Origin: Sphingomonas sp. CCH10-B3
Lineage (GTDB): Bacteria; Pseudomonadota; Alphaproteobacteria; Sphingomonadales; Sphingomonadaceae
DNA: 24,163 nucleotides
Direction of reading: 5' to 3'
NCBI RefSeq assembly: GCF_001556185.1
Contig: NZ_LSIJ01000078.1
Span: forward strand, 1-24,163
Shown: positions 12,566 to 19,169 of the stretch, in pieces
How the letters are laid out: every line of letters starts with the position of its first letter
Numbering within the stretch: position 1 is the stretch's first letter
The notes under the pieces: model-generated
Seen by the model: the letters and a program-made list of their open reading frames with translations, nothing else
What the model was told of the DNA's origin: nothing
Databases searched by the model: none
Position numbers and translations under genes: made by a program

Positions 12566-13295
12566 TCATTTGCCGCAGCGCACGTCACCCGAGCCCATCT
12601 TGTTGGTGGTGCAGGTGGCACCAGCACCGAGATCGACATCGCCCGACCCCATGATCGACACATTGGCCGGACCGTTCACCTCGGCAACGGCCGCTCCCGA
12701 CCCGGCGATCGACACATTGGCCGACTTCGCCTTTAGTCCGCGTGCCTGCACTTCGCCCGACCCGGCAATGTTGATCGCCAGCCTGTCCGCCTGGCCGGTC
12801 GCCTCGATGTCGCCCGAGCCGGCGACCGACAGATCGACCGAAGGTGCGTTGAGTGCCGCAATGCGGATATTGCCCGATCCCTCGGTCGAGGCGGCAAAGC
12901 TCGCCCCTTCGGCGCGACCGATCGTCATGTCGCCCGAACCGCTGACGCGGGCCTTCGCAATCCGCGGCATCGTCACATAGATGCGCGCGCTCTTGCTGTT
13001 GCCCCAGCTCCAGTTATCGTCGTCCTTGCGGGCAATACGGAGCGTGTCGCCGACGCGCTCGATTTTCAGCTGGTCGAGCACCTTCGCCGGGCCTTCGGCG
13101 CGGATCGTGAACGCGCTGGCGATCTTGATGTCGACATCATCCGATCCGTGCAGCTCGACGCCGGTGAAATCGCGCTCGGCAAAAGTGCGGCTCGTCCCGC
13201 GTAAGAGACAGGTGCTATAAGAGACAGGTGCTGCCCTGCGCCGAAGCCGAACAGGCCGCGAGCGGTACCATCATCGCCAGAAGGATCATGCGCAT
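12566..13295 (-). pseudogene. DUF2807 (GIN domain) lipoprotein, frameshifted by a 16-bp tandem duplication
   Basis: From ATG 13295 (GGGAG 7 nt upstream) the frame encodes MRMILLAMMVPLAACSASAQ, a lipoprotein signal with lipobox LAAC. It then meets TAG at 13215-13217, after 26 codons. The rest of the protein is open in another frame, beginning GTSRTFAERDFTGVELHGSD. It carries at least seven GSGD/GSGN/GSGE-type turns about 20 residues apart and ends CTTNKMGSGDVRCGK. The break coincides with two adjacent 16-bp units (13201-13232). Removing one unit restores a single frame of about 237 codons joining the two parts. The downstream portion could still start at GTG 13081, but it would lack a signal peptide. 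As written the gene is broken; whether this is real or a sequencing/assembly artefact is open. Confidence 0.75.
13201..13232. repeat. 16-bp tandem duplication with Tn5 mosaic-end-like core
   Basis: The two units, GTAAGAGACAGGTGCT (13201-13216) and ATAAGAGACAGGTGCT (13217-13232), differ only at their first base. Positions 13216-13227 read TATAAGAGACAG, identical to the last 12 bases of the 19-bp Tn5 mosaic end used in transposase-based sequencing libraries. The duplication causes a +1 frame change in the DUF2807 lipoprotein gene. Confidence 0.85.
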
Positions 13296-13320
13296 CCCGA
13301 GTCTCCCAAAGTGTATTGTT

Positions 13321-13349
13321 GAGATAACACGCATTGGCGCATTGGGCAA
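13321..13349 (-). promoter_or_regulatory. Candidate promoter of the DUF2807 pair
   Basis: On the minus strand TTGCCC (13344-13349) and TATCTC (13321-13326) are 17 bp apart, with the ATG at 13295 about 20 nt after the expected start. The -10 lies within an imperfect palindrome, GTGT...AACAC (13311-13330). The match to consensus is weak. Confidence 0.35.
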
Positions 13350-13371
13350 TTGCTCGTCGGGCCATGACAAA

Positions 13372-13398
13372 GGGCGGCCCACTCGCGTGGCGCCGCCC
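13372..13398 (-). terminator. Hairpin downstream of carD
   Basis: GGGCGGC (13372-13378) and GCCGCCC (13392-13398) form a 7-bp stem, with a possible inner CCA/TGG stem. Three Ts follow on the minus strand, and TTTTT also lies close on the plus strand (13401-13405). A second small hairpin, CGCTT/AAGCG (13409-13423), sits directly after the carD stop. Together they likely end the carD transcript. Confidence 0.5.
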
Positions 13399-13423
13399 CA
13401 TTTTTCACCGCTTGCGGGAAGCG

Positions 13424-13957
13424 TCAGGCGACTTCCTTGTCCTTGTTGTGGATCGCGGCGGCCTTGCGCAGGATCTCAAGGATCTTTTCCTGCGCGGTCG
13501 GCTCGTCGACCTGCTCCATCGCCGCCAGTTCGCGCGCGAGGCGGCTGGTCGCGGCTTCGAAGATCTGGCGTTCGGAATAGCTCTGCTCGGGCTGATCGTC
13601 GGCGCGGAACAGGTCGCGAACCACTTCGGCGATCGACACGAGGTCGCCCGAATTGATCTTGGCTTCATATTCCTGTGCGCGGCGCGACCACATCGTGCGC
13701 TTGACGCGCGGCTTGCCGGTCAGCGTGTCGAGCGCCTCGCGCAACGTCTTGTCGCTCGACAGCTTGCGCATGCCGACGCTCTCGGCCTTGTTGGTGGGAA
13801 CGCGCAGCGTCATGCGTTCCTTTTCGAACCGCAGCACATAGAGTTCGAGCTGCATCCCCGCGATTTCCTGGCGTTGGAGCTCGATGACACGGCCGACACC
13901 GTGCTTGGGATAAACGACATAATCACCGACGTCGAAGGACAGCGCCTTGGCAGCCAT
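13424..13957 (-). CDS. carD: CarD-family transcription regulator
   Basis: The 177-aa product opens MAAKALSFDVGDYVVYPKHG and VGRVIELQ, the Tudor-like RNA-polymerase-interaction domain of CarD. The helical C-terminal DNA-binding domain contains VPTNKAESVGMRKLSSDKTL, then PRVKRTMWSRRAQEYEAKI and GDLVSIAEVVRDLFRADDQP with YSERQIFEAA. CarD binds the RNA polymerase beta subunit and stabilises open complexes, notably at rRNA promoters, and is widespread in alphaproteobacteria. The start at 13957 is chosen because AAAGG lies 9-10 nt upstream and the conserved protein begins there; longer in-frame extensions run to 14062. It has its own AT-rich promoter in the 269-bp gap after fdxA. A low-complexity tail after about residue 155 ends KDKEVA. 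Confidence 0.93.
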   Translation of the reverse strand: MAAKALSFDVGDYVVYPKHGVGRVIELQRQEIAGMQLELYVLRFEKERMTLRVPTNKAESVGMRKLSSDKTLREALDTLTGKPRVKRTMWSRRAQEYEAKINSGDLVSIAEVVRDLFRADDQPEQSYSERQIFEAATSRLARELAAMEQVDEPTAQEKILEILRKAAAIHNKDKEVA

Positions 13958-14102
13958 TCTTGAAAGCCTTTCTGTGGTCATTTCCCGATAAGCGCGCTCG
14001 CCTCCGGCCATAACGTGACGGTCGGACGGCGCGATCGGGGATAGGGGTGTGCAGGTCTCCAAGCAGCAAGCGCCTATGCAGCGCTACTGTTCCGAGCCAT
14101 TT

Positions 14103-14130
14103 AACATAGTCGTAATAAAATTACCAGCAA
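14103..14130 (-). promoter_or_regulatory. Candidate promoter of carD
   Basis: On the minus strand TTGCTG (14125-14130) and TATGTT (14103-14108) are separated by 16 bp within a conspicuously AT-rich island (14100-14125) in an otherwise GC-rich region. It would give carD a leader of about 140 nt, long enough for regulation, although I see no known riboswitch in it. Confidence 0.45.
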
Positions 14131-14152
14131 CTTGTGGCACAATACGCGCCAG

Positions 14153-14174
14153 CCGATGCGCGTCAGCGCATCGG
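14153..14174 (-). terminator. Hairpin downstream of fdxA
   Basis: CCGATGCGC and GCGCATCGG form a perfect 9-bp stem with a four-base loop. It lies 53 bp beyond the fdxA stop and just upstream of the carD promoter, so it can separate the two transcription units. No U-tract follows. Confidence 0.45.
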
Positions 14175-14226
14175 GGCGGTCATTTTTGGCACATTTTTGC
14201 GATGGATGCGGCGCGGCCCGCCGACA

Positions 14227-14565
14227 TCAGTCGCCCTGACCGGGATTCTCGCTGAAATATTTGTCGTATTTGCCCGACTCGCCCTTATGCTCGTCGGCAT
14301 CGGCGGGGGCTTCACGCTTGCGTGTGACATTGGGCCACTGCGCCGAGAAAGTCGCATTGAGCTCGAGCCATTTTTCCTGACCGTTTTCGGTATCGGGCAG
14401 GATCGCCTCGGCCGGGCATTCGGGCTCGCACACACCGCAATCGATGCATTCGTTGGGATTGATGACGAGCATATTCTCGCCTTCATAGAAGCAGTCGACC
14501 GGGCAGACCTCGACGCAGTCCATATATTTGCAACGGATGCAGGCGTCGGTGACGACATAGGTCAT
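14227..14565 (-). CDS. fdxA: 7Fe ferredoxin FdxA
   Basis: The 112-aa product closely resembles Azotobacter ferredoxin I. It carries one [3Fe-4S] and one [4Fe-4S] cluster. By analogy C9, C17 and C50 bind the 3Fe cluster and C21, C40, C43 and C46 the 4Fe cluster; C12 and C25 are also present. The visible motifs are [18 protein letters not shown] and [12 protein letters not shown]. The C-terminal extension ([15 protein letters not shown] onward) is standard for this subfamily. It is a soluble low-potential electron carrier whose partner cannot be inferred here. It lies 36 bp downstream of the S4-protein gene and is probably the last gene of the helicase-S4-fdxA operon. GGGAG precedes the ATG by 10 nt. 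Confidence 0.96.
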   Translation of the reverse strand: MTYVVTDACIRCKYMDCVEVCPVDCFYEGENMLVINPNECIDCGVCEPECPAEAILPDTENGQEKWLELNATFSAQWPNVTRKREAPADADEHKGESGKYDKYFSENPGQGD

Positions 14566-14601
14566 GCGCGGTAAACTCCCCTGATGCTCGTGCGGATACT
14601 G

Positions 14602-14904
14602 CTATTGCGCGGCTTCGGACGCGTCAACAGGGCTTAGGTCGATATAGAGGCTGGCAGCCTCGGTAGCAGGGCCGCGCCGGTGTGGGAGCGCCACGACGCG
14701 GAGCACGCGAACCGACCCGCTGTGGACATAACCGATCACCGACCCGACGCGAACCGGCGCATGCGCGCGTTCGACCCTTCGCCCGTCGAGCCGGATGCCG
14801 CCGCTGCGCGTCAGCTCGGCCGCCAGCGCGCGCGAGCGGGCGAGGCGGGCATACCAGAGAAAGACATCGAGCCGCATCGTCGCGCCGTCGGTCGCGTCGA
14901 CCAT
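14602..14904 (-). CDS. S4-domain RNA-binding protein (Hsp15-like)
   Basis: The 100-aa product contains a single S4 domain from residue 10: MRLDVFLWYARLARSRALAA, then ELTRSGGIRLDGRRVERAHAPVRVG. This matches the ribosome-associated heat-shock protein Hsp15 family, which binds stalled 50S subunits carrying nascent chain. It lacks the basic C-terminal helix of E. coli Hsp15 and is therefore shorter than that protein. ATG 14904 is favoured because CAGGG sits 6 nt upstream, although MRLD at 14877 is where homology begins. The start lies one base after the stop of the helicase gene, so translation is probably coupled, and both gene products likely act on structured RNA. Confidence 0.88.
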   Translation of the reverse strand: MVDATDGATMRLDVFLWYARLARSRALAAELTRSGGIRLDGRRVERAHAPVRVGSVIGYVHSGSVRVLRVVALPHRRGPATEAASLYIDLSPVDASEAAQ

Positions 14905-14905
14905 G

Positions 14906-17419
14906 TCAGCCCTGCCGAACGATCAGTTCGGCGAGGCCGGCAAAGGCACCGCGCGGTGCCGTCGGCGCCGGTTTCACGCGCGCCGGGCGGCCGCGCCACA
15001 GCCAGCGCGGCCCGCCTTCCTGCGCGGGCGCGGCGCGAAAACCCAATTGGGTCATCAGCTTCGCGAGTGTTGCCGGTGTGATGCCGATGGATGTTGCCAG
15101 GGCCGGGTCGGGCGCAAACGGTTTGGTACCACGGCGTGCATCATGCGCGGCGCGGGCAAGCCGCTCGACCAGATCGAGCCTCACCGATTGCGCACCAATG
15201 TCCCGAAAGCCGCTGGTGAGCGGCTGGCCGCGCGCGAGCACAGTCGCACCCCCCGGCAAGGCGTCGGCAAGCGGCTGGTCACGGCGCGCGGCAATCAGGA
15301 CACGGCGCCAGCGCGCGGCTTGCGGCTTCAGCAGGGCAGCGGCGAAAAGGTCGAGCGCGCCGATCGTGACGCCCGCACGGCGCAACCGCTTGCGGTCGTC
15401 CGGGCCGAGCAGATCGACGCTGTCGCCGAGCGGCGCGCGCGCGGCAAAGCCCGCCCCGGTGACAAGGCCAGCCGCAACCACGCGCAGCGCCGCCGACGCC
15501 GCAGCATCGCGGGCGATCGCCTCGACATGGGCCAGCGACGCGAGATACCGCTCAACCTGTGCGGCGACCCAGGTTTCGAGCCGGGACCGGATGCGGTCAC
15601 GGGTATCGCGATCGAGACAATCGAGCGAACGGTCGAGATCGACGCGCGGCTGCGTCAGCGCAGTGCCGGGACGCAGCGTCGCCATGGTGACGGTCGACCA
15701 GAGCAGCGTCGGCGGCGCCCCGGCCGCATCCTGAAGCGCGAACGCGGCGTCATCGGCCGCGACCAGCGCCGCCGCGCGCCGCGACCGCTCTGCCCCCAGT
15801 CGCTTTTCCGCCGCTGCCAGCAGCAACCGTTTGTCGGCGGCACGCGCATCGGCGGCGACCACGAAGCGGAAACCCTCCAGCCGACCGAGGACATGGTCGT
15901 CGACCATCACTTCGCCCAGCGGCCCGATCATGACCGGCAGCGCGGCGGCATCGGCGCCGACCTGACGCATCAACAGCGCAGTGCGCGTGTCGACGAAGCG
16001 CTGGCGCAGGCTCGCATGAAGTGCGTCGGACAGTCGTTCCTCGACCGCGCGCGTTCGATCGGCCCAGTGCAGCGGGTCGGCCAGCCAATCGGGGCGATGC
16101 GCGATATAGGCCCAGCTGCGCACCGACGCGATCCGCCCGGCGATCGTCTCGACATCCCCCGTCACCGTGTCGAGCCGCGCGAGTTCGGCGGCAAACCAGT
16201 CGTGCGGGATATGGCCCTGTCCTTCGGACAGATAACCGAACAGCCGCGCGACAAAGCGCTGGTGCGGATCGACGCCCAGCTTGCGGAAATCGGGCACACC
16301 GCACGCAGCCCACAGCCGGGCGACGCCGCGCGGGCCCCGCACGCGCTGGCGCACCCAATCCTCCTCGGCGAGCCGCTTGAGCACGGCGAGATCGATCGCT
16401 TGCGGCGCCGCACGCAGCACGTCGGCGGATGGCTTTTGCTCGAGGTCGGCGATCAGCGCGTCGATGCTCGACAGATCAGGTTCGCCTTCGCGCCAGTAGA
16501 GCGAGCGAAGCGGCGGAAAATGATGCTGCTCGATCGCTTCGACTTCCTCGGGCGTGAAGGCGCCCGGCCCTTCCTCGCTCAGCGCGCCGAAGGTGCCGTC
16601 GCGCTGATGCCGCCCGGCGCGCCCGGCGATCTGCGCCATTTCGGCAACCGTCAGGCGGCGCTGGCGGTGCCCGTCGAACTTGCGCAAGCTTGCAAAGGCG
16701 ACATGCGCGACATCCATGTTGAGGCCCATGCCGATCGCGTCGGTCGCGACCAGATAATCGACTTCGCCCGCCTGAAACATCGCGACCTGGGCATTGCGCG
16801 TGCGCGGGGAAAGCGCGCCCATCACCACCGCGGCACCGCCGCGCAGCCGCCGCAGCATTTCGGCGACGGCATAGACTTCCTCCGCCGAGAAAGCGACGAT
16901 CACCGACCTTTTAGGCAGCCGCGAAATCTTGCGCGCGCCGGCATAGCTCAGCGTCGAGAAGCGCGGCCGCGAAATGATCTCGGCGCCCGGCACCAGCGCT
17001 TTCACCATCGGGCGCAGCGCTTCGGACCCCAGGATCATCGTTTCGTCGCGCCCGCGGGCGCGCAGCAGCCGGTCGGTGAAGACATGGCCGCGTTCGGGAT
17101 CGGCGCCCAACTGCGCTTCGTCGAGGCCGACAAAGCCCAGCTCGCGGTCGATCGGCATGCTTTCGGCGGTGCACAGGAACCAGCGCGCGCCGGGCGGCAC
17201 GATCCGCTCCTCGCCAGTGATCAGCGCGACTTCCTTCGGCCCCTTGATCCTGACGACGCGGTCATAGACTTCGCGCGCCAGCAGGCGGAGCGGAAAGCCG
17301 ATCATCCCGCTGGAATGGCCGCACAATCGCTCGATCGCGAGGTGCGTCTTGCCGGTGTTGGTGGGGCCAAGGACGGCCGTGACCGTAGCGTCGACCGGGG
17401 CGCGGACAGGATCGGTCAT
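14906..17419 (-). CDS. SUV3-like DEAD/DEAH-family RNA helicase
   Basis: The 837-aa protein has the helicase core of the mitochondrial SUV3 type. Motif I is GPTNTGKT (18-25) and motif II is FVGLDEAQ (96-103). Motif V is ATDAIGMGLNM (225-235) and motif VI is QIAGRAGR (263-270). The opening VTAVLGPTNTGKTHLAIERL and the RKFDGHRQRRLTVAEMAQIA segment are characteristic. The remaining 500 or so residues form a large helical region and a poorly conserved Ala/Arg-rich C-terminus ending in basic segments. SUV3 unwinds RNA for degradation in mitochondria; the bacterial homologue is common in alphaproteobacteria but its role is less clear. It heads an operon with the S4 protein and fdxA. No good ribosome site is visible before ATG 17419. 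Confidence 0.9.
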   Translation of the reverse strand: MTDPVRAPVDATVTAVLGPTNTGKTHLAIERLCGHSSGMIGFPLRLLAREVYDRVVRIKGPKEVALITGEERIVPPGARWFLCTAESMPIDRELGFVGLDEAQLGADPERGHVFTDRLLRARGRDETMILGSEALRPMVKALVPGAEIISRPRFSTLSYAGARKISRLPKRSVIVAFSAEEVYAVAEMLRRLRGGAAVVMGALSPRTRNAQVAMFQAGEVDYLVATDAIGMGLNMDVAHVAFASLRKFDGHRQRRLTVAEMAQIAGRAGRHQRDGTFGALSEEGPGAFTPEEVEAIEQHHFPPLRSLYWREGEPDLSSIDALIADLEQKPSADVLRAAPQAIDLAVLKRLAEEDWVRQRVRGPRGVARLWAACGVPDFRKLGVDPHQRFVARLFGYLSEGQGHIPHDWFAAELARLDTVTGDVETIAGRIASVRSWAYIAHRPDWLADPLHWADRTRAVEERLSDALHASLRQRFVDTRTALLMRQVGADAAALPVMIGPLGEVMVDDHVLGRLEGFRFVVAADARAADKRLLLAAAEKRLGAERSRRAAALVAADDAAFALQDAAGAPPTLLWSTVTMATLRPGTALTQPRVDLDRSLDCLDRDTRDRIRSRLETWVAAQVERYLASLAHVEAIARDAAASAALRVVAAGLVTGAGFAARAPLGDSVDLLGPDDRKRLRRAGVTIGALDLFAAALLKPQAARWRRVLIAARRDQPLADALPGGATVLARGQPLTSGFRDIGAQSVRLDLVERLARAAHDARRGTKPFAPDPALATSIGITPATLAKLMTQLGFRAAPAQEGGPRWLWRGRPARVKPAPTAPRGAFAGLAELIVRQG

Positions 17420-17650
17420 GGTCGTTTGAAGATCGCGCGGCGATGTCCGCGATGCAACCGCCGCGCACCAAAAAATATCAGCGAATCGCGCGCGACTCGT
17501 GTCGACTCCCTTGGTCCGTGAGATGCAACGGTTCGCCGCAAAGTTTGGCGCCTGCCCGACCGGTTAATTTGACTTTAGGATTCGCGGCCCACAGTCCTGC
17601 CATCGAGGGGTTGCGACAGCGGGACGCACGCCGAGGGATTGGGAGCAGCT

Positions 17651-19123
17651 GTGTTTCTGCGCAGCGATTTTAGCGGGGAACAGGGCGGCGGCGCGGCGGC
17701 GCTGACGTTCGGTCGCGTCGAACGTGCCCAGACCACGCCGCGTCTGCTTCATGTGCAAGACCGGCTCGCCGACATCGACTGGACGCCCGATCTTGGCGCG
17801 AACATTGGCTCGCGCGATTGGTGGCGTGGCCTTGCCACCTGTACGTCGCTGATCGCCGTCGCCTGTTTCCTCACCCCCGGTATCCAGCCGATTGCCGGCC
17901 AGTCGCCCGCGCCGCTTGCCGGTGCCGATTGGGACGATGCGCGCGCGCAGGCAATCGCGCCGCTCGCCTGGGGTGCGACCACGGGCCACCGCATGGGCGC
18001 CAATGATCTGGCGCAACCGCTCGCCGAAGTGCCCGAACGCCCGATCGAGGAACGCAGCGCGACGCTTGGCAGCGGGGATGGCTTGCGCGACGTGCTGAAA
18101 CGCGCCGGGGTCGGTGGCGATGAGGCTGGGGTGGTCGCCAGCCTGATCGGTCGCGCGGTGTCGCTCGACAGCCTCAATCCCGGTACCCAGATCGATCTCA
18201 CGCTTGGCCGCCGCCCGAACAAGACGGTGCCGCGCCCGCTCGAGGCAATGCGGTTCCGCGCGCGGTTCGACCTGAACATCGCCGTGTCGCGGGTCGGCGG
18301 CGCGCTCGTGGTCACACCGCAACCGATTGCGATCGACAATACGCCGCTGCGCATTCGCGGGTTGGTCGGCCAGTCGCTCTATCGCTCGGCGCGGGCCGCT
18401 GGCGCGCCTGCCAAGGCCGTCGAGGCCTATATCCGGGCGCTGGCGAGCCGCATCTCGATCGGGTCGGATGTTGCCCCGACCAACATCTTCGATATTGCCA
18501 TCGCCCAGCAACGCGCAGCGACCGGCGAAGTAAGGCTCGGCAATATCCTCTACGCCGGGCTCGACCGCGACGACCGTTCGCTGCGGCTGTTCCGCTGGGA
18601 CGAAGGCGACCAGACCGGCTGGTTCGACATGAACGGCGTCGGCGAGCGCAAGGGCGGCATGGCGATGCCGGTCGATGGGCGGCTGACCTCCGGCTATGGC
18701 ATGCGCTGGCACCCGGTTTACGGCAACCAGCGGTTCCACAAGGGGCTCGACATCGGCGCTCCCTATGGCACGCCGATCCGGGCCGCGATCGACGGCATCG
18801 TCGCGTTCGCCGGTCGCAGCGGCGGCTATGGCAATTTCGTCAAGTTGACACACGGCGACGGGTTGGCGACGGGATATGGCCATATGAGCCGGATCGCGGT
18901 CGCCCCCGGCACCCGCGTCGCGCAGGGACAGATCATCGGTTATGTCGGTTCGACCGGCCTCTCGACCGGGCCGCACCTCCATTACGAGCTGTGGCGAAAT
19001 GGCATTCCGATCAACCCGCGCTCGGTCGCCTTTGCGTCGGTCCAGCGGCTGACCGGCAATGTGCTGCGCAGCTTCCGCGCGCGTGTCGCGAGCCTGCTTG
19101 CGGTCAAGCCTGTCGGCCGCTGA
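17651..19123 (+). CDS. M23-family peptidoglycan peptidase, membrane-anchored
   Basis: The 490-aa product has a cytoplasmic N-terminal segment of about 57 residues. One membrane helix follows (about 58-78, GLATCTSLIAVACFLTPGI), then a periplasmic region. Residues 130-200 resemble a LysM/OapA-like module, and the C-terminal LytM/M23 domain has zinc ligands H363 and D367 in HKGLDIG, H411 in GHMS and H444 in HLHYELW. All ligands are present, so it should be an active endopeptidase cleaving peptide cross-links, unlike degenerate EnvC/NlpD activators. The start is GTG 17651, with GGGAG 6 nt upstream, rather than TTG 17639. It is divergent from the helicase. A TTGACT at 17569-17574 could be its -35, but no convincing -10 follows. 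Its stop codon lies in a nested hairpin. Confidence 0.92.
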   Translation: MFLRSDFSGEQGGGAAALTFGRVERAQTTPRLLHVQDRLADIDWTPDLGANIGSRDWWRGLATCTSLIAVACFLTPGIQPIAGQSPAPLAGADWDDARAQAIAPLAWGATTGHRMGANDLAQPLAEVPERPIEERSATLGSGDGLRDVLKRAGVGGDEAGVVASLIGRAVSLDSLNPGTQIDLTLGRRPNKTVPRPLEAMRFRARFDLNIAVSRVGGALVVTPQPIAIDNTPLRIRGLVGQSLYRSARAAGAPAKAVEAYIRALASRISIGSDVAPTNIFDIAIAQQRAATGEVRLGNILYAGLDRDDRSLRLFRWDEGDQTGWFDMNGVGERKGGMAMPVDGRLTSGYGMRWHPVYGNQRFHKGLDIGAPYGTPIRAAIDGIVAFAGRSGGYGNFVKLTHGDGLATGYGHMSRIAVAPGTRVAQGQIIGYVGSTGLSTGPHLHYELWRNGIPINPRSVAFASVQRLTGNVLRSFRARVASLLAVKPVGR

Positions 19124-19140
19124 GCCGGCGGCCCGCAAGC
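19096..19140 (+). terminator. Nested hairpin around the M23 gene stop codon
   Basis: The inner stem is GGCCGC (19115-19120)/GCGGCC (19128-19133), with the TGA stop (19121-19123) in its 7-nt loop. An outer stem, GCTTGCGG (19096-19103)/CCGCAAGC (19133-19140), shares one base with it. It lies between convergent genes and has no U-tract. Confidence 0.4.
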
Positions 19141-19169
19141 CACAAAGACCAAGGATGTAACGGCAGGGC

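Noticed and set aside
12529..12663. N-terminal extension of the downstream DUF2807 protein
   Set aside because: It overlaps the end of the upstream DUF2807 gene and would bury the signal peptide that starts at 12528.
13958..14062. N-terminal extension of CarD up to 14062
   Set aside because: Conserved CarD homology starts at MAAKALSFDVGDYVVYP, and an AAAGG ribosome site precedes that ATG; the extension has no family similarity.
14795..17521. A 908-codon plus-strand open frame opposite the helicase
   Set aside because: The minus strand encodes intact helicase motifs in order; the antisense product is low-complexity and lacks any domain. It is a codon-bias shadow despite its length.
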